Source of the DNA: Plenodomus lindquistii
Taxonomy: Eukaryota > Ascomycota > Dothideomycetes > Pleosporales > Leptosphaeriaceae
Reading direction: 5' to 3'
Length of the DNA: 64,000 nucleotides
Assembly (NCBI GenBank): GCA_025504975.1
Contig: JANUWI010000008.1
Span: 992,001-1,056,000 of the forward strand
Numbering within the stretch: the first letter of the stretch is position 1; each line of letters starts with the position of its first letter. Both the position numbers and the translations under genes were made by a program. Of the stretch, positions 10,643 to 21,339 are shown piece after piece. The notes beneath the pieces are model-generated. The model did not search any database. It was given only the letters and a program-made list of their open reading frames with translations, and had not been told where the DNA came from.

Positions 10643-13600
10643 TAGTATAACCCTAGTTAAAGTTACTATTACTAATTCTAGAGGTTATAAGTAAACCTAG
10701 AGGATTCTATTTATAGTATTTAACTTTTAAAGGTTCTCTATGTACCTAGAGCTACCTTAGATAGATTCTTGCCTTCTAAAGATTAATTATGCTACTTAGC
10801 GAATGCTTTTTAGAGGTAAAAAGGTAAAAAACTAGGGCCTTTTTAAAAAGGTTAGAGTAGAAAGAGCTAAATAGTTTAAACGCACTATAAAAGACTCTAT
10901 AATAGACGTTTATGCGCTTTATATTAGCTCTATAGCCTATAGTAATCTAGTATAGGCTACTCCTGCGTAAATGCTACTAGAATATGCAGATTTTGTAGAT
11001 ATAGCGTTAGAAAGGGATTTGTTAATCCTTTCTAACTACGGCCTAGCTAATCTTGCTATCTAGACACTAGAAAGGTAGATACTACCGTATTAACCGCTGT
11101 ATAACCTTTTAAAAACTAAATTTAAAATTCTAAAGAAGTATATAGATAACTACTTGTCTAGAGGTTAGATATAGAGGTTAAAGTCCCTAGTAGGGGCACC
11201 TATTCTCTTTGCAAAGAAAAAAGACGGTAGTTTAAGGCTATGCGTTAACTACTAGAGTTTTAATAAAATTATAGTAAAAAATAGGCACCTACTACCTCTA
11301 ATTACTAAATCTTTAGATAGGCTAGGTAAAGTAAAAATCTATATAAAGCTTAATATCTGCGACGCCTACTATAGAATTAGAATTAAAGAAGGGGATAAAT
11401 AAAAAACAGCCTTTAGAACCTAATATAGGCACTTTAAATACTTAGTAATACCTTTTAGGCTTACTAATGCTCTAGTACAGTTCTAGGCCTATATTAACTA
11501 AGCTTTAGTTAGTCTAGTTAATGTAATTTATATAGTGTACTTTAATAATATCTTTATTTTTTTTAATAATAAAGATAAGTATAAAGCCTACGTCTAGAAA
11601 ATATTTAGCTACTTGCGCGAAGCTAAGCTATATATAAAGCTTTTAAAGTGTAAGTAGAAAATATAGCGTATAGAGTACCTAAGGTATATTATTATACTAG
11701 AAAGGATCTCTGTTAACCTAGAATAGGTTAAAATAGTCTAAAACTAGCTATAACCTGCTATAGTGCGCGATATCTAGGTGTTTATTAGATTTATAAACTA
11801 CTACTAGAGATTTATTATAAATTTTTTAAAATTAGCGCTACTTTTTATAAAACTAACGTAGAAAGCGCTAGGGGCGGCCTAGGGCGGGCTATAAATAAAA
11901 AGGGAAAAAAGCTAGCTACTTAATTTTAGTACTAAAAGTAAAGTAGCTTTTTAAAAAATAAAAGATGCTTTTCTAGAAGTATCTATATTAGTGTACTTTA
12001 AAGGCGATAGGAGAACACGCCTAGAAGTTAACGCCTCTAGAGGCGCGATATGTAGTATTCTAAGCTAGTTAGTTCTAGAAGAGGGTAGAGAGGCCTAATA
12101 GAGACTAGTTAACTTCTATTTGCGTAAACTAATTATAGCAGAATATAATTATAACACCTATAACTAAAAATTGCTAGCTATAGTCTAGAGCCTAAAATAT
12201 TAGTAATATTATTTTAAAGCTATTCTATTTAAGATATTAACAGACTATAAAAACCTATAATAGTTTATAAAAATAAAGACTTTTAACTATAGGCAGGTTA
12301 GATTCTACCTAGTGTTATTATAATATAATTTTACCCTTTTCTATTAGCTAGGTAAAATAAATCTAGTAGATAGGCCTTTATAAAAACTAGACTATATAGC
12401 TAAGGCTAGTAAGCTAGAATAGAAGTATAATAAGGCTTTTATAACGCTACTACAGGATCTTTTATAAAAAAAGCTAGGAGACCTAATTTTAGTAAATATA
12501 GTCTCTACTAGATCTAGTAATTAACTCTAAAGGATAGACTAAGCCCTCTAGAAATTCGCAAGAGTTAAATTAACTAAAAAGAGATAGGATAAAGCTAATA
12601 AGGAGCGCAGCCTACTATTAGAGGCTAATAAAGCTTTAAGCAAAGAATTAGAAGCTAAACTAACCTAGAATAACCTAGTCTAGGTTAATCTAGGTTAAAG
12701 GAATTAGAAAGAACTTACTATAATTAAAGAAAAGGCACTAGTAATAAAAGAATGCTATAATAACCCCTTTGCTAGTTACTTTAGTGTAAAAAAGACGTTT
12801 AAAAAGCTCTAGCGCTAATTTATATAGAAAGGAATAAAAAGAGAGATAGAGAACTACTATAAGGACTATCTAGTATATAAGTAGTTAATAGCTGCTAGAC
12901 ACAGGCTTTATAAGCTACTTACTCTTTTTTCTCTATCTAACTAGCTATAGAAGGAAGTTATAATAGACTTTATTACTAAGTTGCCTTTTTTAAAGTATAG
13001 CGGTATTATATATAACGCTATACTTATAGTAGTATATAGACTAATAAAAATAGCACACTATATTCTAGCCTAGGTAGACTAGAATAGTACTAACCTTGCT
13101 TAGGTATAGATTAGAGAGGTAGTAAAGCTTTATAAAGTCTCTAAAAGAATTATATTAAATAGAGGACCTTTTATAAACGCTAGATACTAGAAAATGTTCT
13201 AGTACTACCTAAATTTAAAAAAGGTATTTACCTCTGCTTTCTACCTCTAGACTAATAGACAGATAGAAAGGCAAAACTAAACTCTAGAATAGTACTTTTA
13301 ATGCTACTGCTATTTAAAATAGAATAACTAGGCTTTTTAGATATGTATTAGGGAATATGCGTATAATAATAGTATTTATACAACTATAAAAATAACACTT
13401 TTTTAAGCCTGTACTAGACAGGACCTAATTAGGCTAGAATAGCCTATAATAGCTATACTAGCGGGAGAAAGTCCTCTAGAAAAGTAAGTTGCGTTAGAAG
13501 TACTTAGAATTTAAAAAGAGTATAAAAAAAACATTATAAAAGCCTAGGAATACTAAAAAAAATACGCTAATAAAAAGAGATTAGATATCCCTTTTAAAAT

Positions 13601-14029
13601 AGGCGATTAAGTTCTAGTTTTAAATAAAAATATCTAGTTTTTATAACTAAAAAAGAAGTTAGACTAGAAATATATTAGGCTAGGCTATATAATAGCCTAG
13701 TATAGCCTAAGTGCGTTTAAAGTAGACCTACCTAAATTTAAAGGGGTTTATCTAGTGTTCTACGCCTCTCTACTAAAGCTTTATAACCTTTTAAACTCTA
13801 TTTTTTACCTAAAAAGCGATCCTGTACATACCTTGCGGGAAATAAGTAATAACGTGTATAAAGTAGAAAAGCTACTAGATAAAAGAAAAAATAAGGCAGG
13901 GAAGTAGTAGTATTTAGTAAAATAGATAGAATACCTAGAAGAGGAGAATTTATAGAAGCTAGGGCTAAATATTTTAGCTAACGTATTTAAAGAGTTCTAG
14001 AAAAGGACTAGAAGCTTGCTAAGCTAAAA

Positions 14030-15900
14030 GAAGAAATAATATATAACTACTAGGAGTTAAAGATAACCCTTTAAAAAAAAAAGGCGGCTATAATATAGAA
14101 TTGTAAAAAGTAAAAGTAAACTTTTACTTTTTTTTTTTATAGAGTTTTTAAAGGTGTTTATAGGTGCTCTACGTGTAATTTATACTAGTATAAATTAGTA
14201 TAACCTACTATAGCCTATAAAAAACTAGAGTAGGTCTAAACGCTATAGGCAAAATAAATACTAGAGATATAGTAAAAAATATATAAATTACTAATAAAGC
14301 AGATACGTATAGAAAGGTAAAAAGAAGTTATAGATTTAGAGGTATTATTTAATTACCTATACTATTAAGCGCTATAAGGGGCTATAAAAGGCTAGAACTA
14401 CTAGAAATAGACCTTTTAAGGCTAGAACGCCTAGAAGAGAACTAAAGAAATAGAAAGGGAGCTAGAGAGGCTTAGAACAGCCTAGAACAGCCTAGAAGTA
14501 ATTACTTAGTGTTAAAAGCTGCTAGATTAGCCCTCTTTTTAGTAATTTTTCTAGTTAGTTTACTTTTCGCACTACTAGAAGCATTGCTACGCTCTAACTT
14601 AAAATTAGTAATCTCTAGAATAAAAGCCTAGCAAGCTAGTTCTAATAGATTAGAATTCTAGAAAAACTTGTGCTAGAAAGAAGTTAGAATAGTTTATAAT
14701 AGGGTATAATAGTATATACCCTGCGCTTTTTAGAGGTACTAGGCAGGTTCTTGCTATACTTATGCTTTTTAGTTCTAAAGTACTTATAGTTATTTTTAGC
14801 GGCATTAAAGCAAGTAACTATAGTTAACTTAGTATAAAAATAGAGAGTAAAGCGTAGTTTAGATTTAGAATCCTTGTCTCTACCTAGAGCACTGCTATGT
14901 AGGAAGAGGTAGTAATAATAAAGCGTCTAAGTACTAGAAAACGTTAGTATAAGCTAGAATAGGCTAGAACAGCTAGAAAGGACTTATTTATTAATGTCTT
15001 TAGACTAAGCGCTATACTTCTAGTAAATAGTGTTTAGAGCGGCTAACTACTTAGTAGAAAAGACTTTTAAACTGTCTGCTTTATAGAGACTAGCGCTAGA
15101 GTTCTAGAAAGTAAGCTAGAGGAGCTGTATAGCTATATAGACTTTATAATAGGTGCTAGCAGTATCTTTATAGAGCTATAGCGCTAGAATAGGTTAGTAT
15201 AGGCTATTTAGAGCTAAAAGAGGAATATACAGCTACGCACTCCTTATTTATAAAAAAGCAGCGCTAGTACTAAATAATTTTATTTTTTTTACTAGCGTTC
15301 TAGGCTTTATAGAGAATAATGTTATTGTTAGTAATAACTAGTATAATATAACTATAAATACTAGTAAAATAAAAATTGCTAGTAGTAAAAGCAACGTTGT
15401 AGTAGACGTAGTAGTAGTAGGTTATCTAACTAGTATTAAAAATATTATTAGAGACCTAGCCTTTATTTATTATAGGCTAGAATAGGTTAGATAGAGCTAA
15501 AAAAGTTAGTTAAAGGTATAAATAGTTCTACTAAGCTAGTTAGCTTTATGCTGCGCTAGAATAGAGTATTATAGCTTATATTAGACTATATAAAGGCTTA
15601 ACCTCTATAGCTAATAGCTATATAAAAAACTTAAAAAATACTTACTAGATAAAAAAATAGTGTAGGAGTAATAGGCTAAAATAGGGGAGAGGCAATCTTT
15701 TATATTGCAGCTAAAAAAGGCTAGTACAGGCTATAAAATAGTAGTAAAGTAAAAGTAAAATTATAAACTATAATCTATAAATAAAGTTATAGATAAAGTT
15801 AAAATTTTTACTTTTACCTATTACTTTAAGAATGTAACACTATATTGTCTATAAAATATAGATAGGCGTTAAAACTATCTAATTAGGTTAATTAGAGTCT
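14030..15900. other. Long unassigned segment between pol end and 3' LTR of the Gypsy element
   Basis: About 1.9 kb lies between the end of the chromodomain-like coding and the 3' LTR. No retroviral domain could be read on the + strand. On the minus strand a short stop-poor, Lys/Ser-rich stretch runs at about 14500-14640, which hints at a decayed antisense frame but is weak. Composition is RIP-like and similar to the rest of the element. Confidence 0.4.
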
Positions 15901-15913
15901 AGAAAGGGGATAA

Positions 15914-16223
15914 TATTAGGCCTTTAGGTAGCTTCCCTGCTATTTAAGCTAGAATAGCTTATAAAGGGTTATTATAGGCTAGAGGGGGCTGTTGCACCCT
16001 ATACTAAAGTATAAGGGCCTCTAGCTCTCTACTTTAGGCTAGAGATTCCGCAAACGTATAGAAGAGAGGTAAGGAGCGGGGTATAAAGCCCGCTAGAGGT
16101 AGAAGGACGAAGAGGCAACGATTTGTCTATTTTTAATCCCTAAATGGTATTTTTATCTGCCTATCTAATTGATCTATTCCATCCTGTATTATCTATTGTA
16201 GTGATATTCTATTAGGTATTACA
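15914..16223 (+). repeat. 3' LTR of the complete Gypsy element
   Basis: 310 bp, starting TATTAGG and ending TATTACA, so the terminal CA is kept. It is preceded by the purine tract at 15901-15910 and followed by CTTAC, the right target duplication. It is the least RIP-mutated of the three LTR copies in the window. Confidence 0.9.
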
Positions 16224-16514
16224 CTTACCTATAAAGTATATTAGTAAATAATTAATATCTTTTATAGTAAGATTTTCTATAGGAAACTAGTCTTTTACAC
16301 GTAAAGCAGGGACATAGTAAGTGTTCTTGCTAACTAAAGCACGCTAGCCTGTTGTGCCCTAGCGCGGGTAATTGTTAAGAGGTCGTCGGTTCGATCCATC
16401 ACACTGTGACGTACATTTTCACCAATCTGCCCTACATCCATATGTCACCCTACTAGCATAGAAGTTTTGCTTCACTACGCGCCTACGAGCGTTGTATCCG
16501 AACCTGTGACATCC
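16224..16514. other. Transition zone between the RIP island and gene-rich DNA
   Basis: Composition changes from strongly AT-rich to about 50% GC within roughly 150 bp of the 3' LTR end. It contains the tRNA-like relic listed separately and the short 3' flank of the methyltransferase gene. Nothing else was seen. Confidence 0.6.
16338..16407 (+). pseudogene. tRNA-like relic (possibly tRNA-Asn derived)
   Basis: A perfect polymerase III B-box/T-loop match, GGTTCGATCC, lies at 16388-16397. It is preceded by AGGTC-GTCGG, as in many Asn/Ile tRNAs, by TTGTTAA that could be an anticodon loop with GTT, and by an A-box-like TAGCCTGTTG near 16345. The 3' strand of the T stem and the acceptor stem do not pair, so no functional cloverleaf forms. 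It may be a decayed tRNA or a chance match. Confidence 0.3.
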
Positions 16515-17699
16515 CTATGTGGAATTGCCGTATCGGAACACGTGCAGGTCCACGGTTTCTTCGCTGTTTGTTGTATCTCCTGGAAGAGGGAACGTGATAG
16601 CTGAGACTTTGATGAAAGCAGCTGCGGCCATGAGCTCAAAGAAAACTACTTCACTTGCGTGTCGAATCTTCATGGCAACAGCGACCATGGTACAAGGACT
16701 TTTGCGAACGAGTCTGCAGATGGTATCGACAAGAGCCGGACTGACACTGATTAGACGACCCAAAGTTGAAGCAGCGCAGGCGGTCATGGAAGCGTACCTG
16801 CTATCCGCATTATAGGTGCAGTCGGCGGCCAATATTAGATCAGAAGCAAAGTCAGTAGAATCCAGAGTCCTTGGTAGCTCTCCGTCCCAAGCAAGCTCTT
16901 GAAAGTAGACCGAAGACCCCGCTGCTGTTGTGACATATCTCAGATTGTGTTGGACGATTTCACTGGCTTCAGCGAGATCTGTGACGATGATAGCTGTGTT
17001 CTCCAAATGTTGCGCCAGTGCTATTCCGACGATTCCACATCCTGTCCCAAGTTCTAAGATTCGGAAGCTAGATTGATGTCTGTCTGGCAAGAGAACATGA
17101 GCCAACTCGCTCCCTGGGCTGAGCAGTTGCTCCAAACGACAAGAAAGCATGAGTCCCGCATCCCTAACATATTCAGACAAGAGCCAATGAGTAGATGTTC
17201 AGGGGCATGGAGCATATTACCACAAATGCCGCGCAATGCTGTTGCCCGTTTCTTCCCAGATGTTAAGAGTACCGGTTGCCATCTGGAAACGCCTCTCGAC
17301 TAGCCGGGGAGCTTCCGACGATCCAGTGAAAGGTGCGCTCCAAGCCGAAACAATGCTGCTACAGTACTCGGTCGCAAGGCCTTGGAATTCATCAGCAGTG
17401 CTTTTGGGTGTTGTTCCTACTTTGAATCGAAGTGGAGTTGATGCACCACTAGACTTGGGCAAAGGAAGCTTGATGGGCAGAGATCGCATGCCTGCAGTCC
17501 ATTGCACAAAGCCCCAGGCAAGGACTGTTTCATGATGGTGCGAGTCACAGGCCAGGAGCTCGGCCGTGAGCTGCACGTTGTATGGAAGAAAGGAATCGCC
17601 CAGATCAGAGGTGACGGTGACCAGACACTGGACGTGGGGCCTCGAAGGCGACTTGTCGCAGACTACGCGAGGCGTCTTGAGAAACCGGATGTATCGCAT
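16515..17699 (-). CDS. METTL-type (Methyltransf_16) protein methyltransferase, predicted
   Basis: Two exons: 17699-17221 and 17163-16515, with a 57-nt intron (donor GTAATA, acceptor TTAG) that restores HLW-DAGLM across the junction. The product is 375 residues. The C-terminal half is a class I S-adenosylmethionine-dependent fold with motif I ILELGTGCGIVGIALA, an acidic loop VTDLAEA after beta 2, and LILAADCTYN, the post-motif characteristic of the METTL21/FAM86 seven-beta-strand lysine methyltransferase family. The N-terminal half is an ascomycete-specific extension. The substrate is unknown; homologues modify lysines of translation factors or chaperones. The frame extends 24 nt upstream only from a GTG, so the ATG at 17699 was chosen. 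The gene ends about 290 bp from the retrotransposon but shows no RIP damage. Confidence 0.82.
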
Positions 17700-18001
17700 G
17701 GATAGGAAAGGGCTGTCGTACACAGTAAAGCTGAGAGGCCCACTTACGGATGTGGGGGACTGTTCAGTGTGTGCTCTGCTGTGACGTGGTAGGGAAGAGT
17801 ACCGGTCGGGCTAACGCAGTCGACGTCTTGGCCTTAGACAGCCGACCCCATCCCAATCTCCATCTCGACGCAGACCCGACCTCGACCTCATCGCCATGCG
17901 CCCATTTGCGTGACCCAACCAATGCGACACTGCCCAGTTACTGCGAGCGTCTCCGCTGCCTGCCTCCGCGAGCTGCCTGCCTGCCTGTCCCCACGAGCGC
18001 C
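17700..18001. other. Shared divergent upstream region
   Basis: Separates the start of the methyltransferase (minus) from the next gene (plus). It contains pyrimidine-rich stretches and no clear coding or TATA element. An open frame covers it on the + strand but looks like 5' leader, because it lacks conserved features and a better ATG lies at 18002. Confidence 0.5.
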
Positions 18002-19459
18002 ATGTACCGCCGTTCGGACCCGCGCTGGAACCGCACGCTGCAGCACATCAGCGACAACCTCGAGCACGCCAACGAGTCGGCGCAGGAGAACCTTTACGGC
18101 TTCACGCAGCGCTTCATTAGCCCCTGCCTCGCATCCGTTGCGCAATGCGCGCACACGTGCACCGCGCCCTGTTTCCCCACGCACAACGACCGGCGCCGCC
18201 ATCGCGGACGCTCGCAGGGCCGCGCCGAGTCGAGCTTCGACTTTTACGACGACTGGGACAATGATGACGAGAGCGACGGCCTGCTGGGCTGGGGCAGCGA
18301 TAATCTCGACCGCTTCCTCGGCGGCGCCAGCACCTATGGCACCACGACGCAGCCCGCGCGCCAGTCGCCCATGGGCTATGGCCAGCGCAGTCGCGATACC
18401 CGCTACAGCACGCCGCGCCGCAAGAGCACTGCCCTGCCACGCGAGGCTGGCCCTGATCCCACCATCATCCCCAGCTCCTCGTACTTTGGCTTCCTAGGCC
18501 GGCTGCCCTGGCGCATCGGCGGCAAGGGCCTGCGCTACAAGCCCTCGGCCGCCGACCTGACAGACCACCCTGGCGCCATTCGCACTGCGCGAGCCGAGGA
18601 CCAGCCGTTGATGGAGGTCAGCGACAACGACGATGATGCCGCCGCCGCAGGCCATGGGGCTGAGGCCAAGCGCCATCGTCGACAGCGCAGCGATACCCGC
18701 ACCTCCGGCCACACGACTGACTCACTTAGCTCGCGGGGCGACATCTTCCCCAGCGAAGACGAACTCGAAGATGCTGTGCCATTGGATGACGAGTTCACCG
18801 TTGCCCTCGAACGCCGCACCACAAGCCAGTGGAATGAGGATAGCTCCAGCAAGAGCAAGAGCAAGCGGCCCTCGGCGTCGCGCGTGTCGACGCAGACAGC
18901 ATCGTCGCGCACCACGCACGACTCATCGCGACATAGCACCGAGGGAAAAGCTACGCGACACACGACACCACAAGCCATCGACGAGACACCGTCCTTGGAG
19001 ACACTAGAGCAAGAAGAAGAGTGCGTGCGGATGCGAGAGGAAACCGACGTCCAGCGCAGACGTCATGACGCCCACCAGCTGGCTCTCAAACGGGGTCTTG
19101 TCCCTGAGCCGCCTCCACGGACACCTTCGACCAAATCTAGATCATCCCAAGTACCCTCACCGCAGCTCCCTTTCCAGATGGTCACTGTTCATTCCACCGT
19201 GACCCCTTTACTGCGTTTACCCGCCAATGAATTAATCACGACCGTCGACGCAATTCCAGTCCCCACTTTTTTCGACGCGCAAACCTTGCCTGAGAGTAGC
19301 TCCTTCTTCATGGACAAGTCAGATTATTCGAGCGGAGTGCTCACCCCTAACCGGTCGTCATCCATCAATGAGTCGGCCCGAGACGGCGTGTCTGCAGTTG
19401 CTGAAGATCACGACTTTGTGCCAGCAAGGTTACCACATTTCGGGGCGAGACCAGATTGA
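18002..19459 (+). CDS. Conserved-looking protein of unknown function, 485 aa
   Basis: A single-exon frame. The frame is open from 17750, but the ATG at 18002 (MYRRSDPRW) begins the region that looks structured. I do not recognise a named family. Residues about 1-60 are rich in aromatic and acidic residues and include a Cys-rich patch (CLASVAQCAHTCTAPC). About 75-105 is acidic (DFYDDWDNDDESD). About 160-185 contains a Gly/Trp motif, YFGFLGRLPWRIGGKGLRY, which is probably the most conserved part. The rest is low-complexity Ser/Asp/Arg sequence with a short charged helix (EQEEECVRMREETDVQRRR), followed by more disorder. There is no signal peptide or transmembrane segment. It is probably a regulatory or scaffold protein, but no function is assigned. 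Confidence 0.75.
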   Translation: MYRRSDPRWNRTLQHISDNLEHANESAQENLYGFTQRFISPCLASVAQCAHTCTAPCFPTHNDRRRHRGRSQGRAESSFDFYDDWDNDDESDGLLGWGSDNLDRFLGGASTYGTTTQPARQSPMGYGQRSRDTRYSTPRRKSTALPREAGPDPTIIPSSSYFGFLGRLPWRIGGKGLRYKPSAADLTDHPGAIRTARAEDQPLMEVSDNDDDAAAAGHGAEAKRHRRQRSDTRTSGHTTDSLSSRGDIFPSEDELEDAVPLDDEFTVALERRTTSQWNEDSSSKSKSKRPSASRVSTQTASSRTTHDSSRHSTEGKATRHTTPQAIDETPSLETLEQEEECVRMREETDVQRRRHDAHQLALKRGLVPEPPPRTPSTKSRSSQVPSPQLPFQMVTVHSTVTPLLRLPANELITTVDAIPVPTFFDAQTLPESSSFFMDKSDYSSGVLTPNRSSSINESARDGVSAVAEDHDFVPARLPHFGARPD

Positions 19460-19682
19460 CGAATTACACCGGCAATCTGACCCTCATCGCCTGAGTTGTC
19501 AGGCACATTTTTACGAGCGTTGAGAATACCTGATAGATACATCAGTCTCCAGATGCTTTTGCACCCATGCCGTACGATTAAATGAATCAATGATATGCCG
19601 AAAAAACCTTTGCGCCACAGTCATACCTAGTAACATTTACATAGTTGGTGGGAATTCCTCATCTACCAGGGTCATCAAGTCG

Positions 19683-21056
19683 CTACGAAGCCATCCCGCC
19701 AAATGTAACTTGTTTTTTCATAAAACCTTGATAGATTTCGTCGAGTAAACCTCTCTTCCTCTTTTTGGCCTCCTCTTTACCTTCGCGTTCATGCTCTTCC
19801 TCTGTGTCTAGCTCTGCATCCTCCTCTGTCCGCGATTTCCATGCCGAAATGGTCCCGTCCGCATGCGCAGAATAGAGCTCTGTATCATGATGCCGCCATG
19901 CGAGTGAAGTTATCTTGTCTTTGAGGCTGCGATGACCTTTGGCCTCTGCTGTTTCTGATGGGTTACCGTGAGGTTGTTGTGGACGTCGAAGGCGACGAAG
20001 CAGCTTGCCTTCGTACAATTCGTAGGATAGGATCTCGTGTTCATTCGGATAGAACATGACGTCGGCATTTGGTTGAAAGTATCGAGGCGAAGGCAATACT
20101 GGGCTACACGCCGCGAGCCCAGAATTCTTCACCATTGGTCCAAAATTGGCAAGCGTATTTGCTCCTGTATCCGTATTCCAGACACGAACCTTGGCATCAT
20201 GGCCACATGTAACAAGGTGCCGGCCGTCTTCTGTCCATACAATACCGTTCACCGGGCCTCTATGCGCTTGTCTTCGTACAGCCTGATGGACAGTGACGTC
20301 AGATATCTTTGCAGAAAGACCAGTCGAGTTTTCCAGATCCAATACACCAAGCTCCCCAACACTGCGTCGAATGTCCCAAAATCGGACGCTACCGTCAGTA
20401 GCCCCGCTCCCCAAGATATGCTCGCGTACTGGACTCCATGCCGTCGACAGGATCGCACCTGTATGGCCAGCGAGACTATGGGTGCTTGCGCCCGAACGGA
20501 GATCTATCAGGCGCACGTTGGGATGCTGAGTTGCGCAAGCGACGAGAAGGTGAGATGCGATCGGTGACATTGCAATATTGTACACGACGGAGTCCAGATC
20601 AAAAGCTGCAGAAGGTTGCAACGTCTCGCTGGAATACAGCTTGACGGTGTGGTCGTAAGAGGATGTTAAGAACGCAAGTGAATCGAAAGGATAGAAACAC
20701 AACTGCGAAATTCCCAAGTTGTGTTCTTCACTGGTCTTTTGTACTGTCTCCAATGGCAAGATAGTATTGCCCTGCTCCTCTACCGTGGCCTGCGATTCAA
20801 GGTCCCAGATGGCAACCGAGGAATCTGCACCACCAGAAAGCAGATAGCGCCCCTCGGATTTGTCGATGGTAAGCGCATTTATCCCGGACACGTGTGCCCC
20901 AATGGGCTTGTGCGTGTTATCTTGGGGAGACAGCTGATGTCTGAAGTTCACGGCGAATAATTGAAGTGCATGGATCTGACGTGAGGCGACTGCGCGGTGA
21001 ATAACATGATATCCGGCGAAGCCGTAGGCACGATCAAGCAGATTTTGGTAGTACAT
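19683..21056 (-). CDS. ckn1: CSA/ERCC8-like WD40 protein (transcription-coupled repair)
   Basis: A single-exon protein of 457 residues. The start resembles the ERCC8/CSA N-terminus (MYYQNLLDRAYG). WD40 repeats follow: repeat 1 at about 55-90 (INALTIDKSEGRYLLSGGAD..VAIWDLE), then repeats ending VKLYSSE, VRLIDLRSG, VRFWDIRR, VRVWNTDTG and ISAWKS. The spacing and segments such as GAHVSGINAL and the HLLVACATQHPNVRLIDLRSG-type third repeat match CSA rather than generic WD proteins. CSA homologues are substrate receptors of CUL4-DDB1 ubiquitin ligases and act in transcription-coupled nucleotide excision repair; S. pombe ckn1 and yeast Rad28 are the counterparts. The acidic, Lys-rich C-terminus (DTEEEHEREGKEEAKKRKR) suggests nuclear localisation. 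It is transcribed divergently from the small gene at 21340, with 283 bp between the starts. Confidence 0.88.
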   Translation of the reverse strand: MYYQNLLDRAYGFAGYHVIHRAVASRQIHALQLFAVNFRHQLSPQDNTHKPIGAHVSGINALTIDKSEGRYLLSGGADSSVAIWDLESQATVEEQGNTILPLETVQKTSEEHNLGISQLCFYPFDSLAFLTSSYDHTVKLYSSETLQPSAAFDLDSVVYNIAMSPIASHLLVACATQHPNVRLIDLRSGASTHSLAGHTGAILSTAWSPVREHILGSGATDGSVRFWDIRRSVGELGVLDLENSTGLSAKISDVTVHQAVRRQAHRGPVNGIVWTEDGRHLVTCGHDAKVRVWNTDTGANTLANFGPMVKNSGLAACSPVLPSPRYFQPNADVMFYPNEHEILSYELYEGKLLRRLRRPQQPHGNPSETAEAKGHRSLKDKITSLAWRHHDTELYSAHADGTISAWKSRTEEDAELDTEEEHEREGKEEAKKRKRGLLDEIYQGFMKKQVTFGGMAS

Positions 21057-21339
21057 ATGCCACTACATGCTTTTGCGATTTTTGTGGTGAGCTTGAGGTC
21101 GCGAGGTTGAAGATGGTAGCCGGCGACAGCTAGAGCTGCTTACGTAACTAACAACGTTCCTTCCGAGGTCGGGCGCTCTATCGCTACATTCTCGCGAGGC
21201 TGGGCATGTACGCAAACAGTCACTTTTGACATTGTAGTCAACGCAGGCTCGGTGACCATCTCTGTGCAGATAACTGACAGAATATTGAGCATTCTGGCGG
21301 TCTTTTCCAGCATTCAAGTGCCCTGACAACGTGTAGGAT

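Larger units (their letters stand above)
6944..16223 (+). mobile_element. Complete Gypsy/chromovirus LTR retrotransposon, RIP-inactivated, interrupted by a pogo element
   Basis: Two 310-bp LTRs (6944-7253 and 15914-16223) bound the element. It is flanked by a 5-bp duplication, CTTAT at 6939-6943 and CTTAC at 16224-16228, which differ by one RIP-type change. A polypurine tract, AGAAAGGGGA (15901-15910), precedes the 3' LTR. Ignoring stops, the + strand reads gag with a degraded zinc knuckle near 8400, then RT at about 11190-11760 with its active site reading YFNN (11538-11549). RNase H follows at about 11980-12350, the integrase zinc region at about 12760-12910, the integrase core at about 12960-13330, and a chromodomain-like end at about 13820-13960. 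Many Gln and Trp codons have become TAG/TAA, so nothing is translatable. Without the pogo insert the element is about 7.4 kb. Order RT-RNase H-integrase-chromodomain identifies a chromovirus. Confidence 0.9.
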
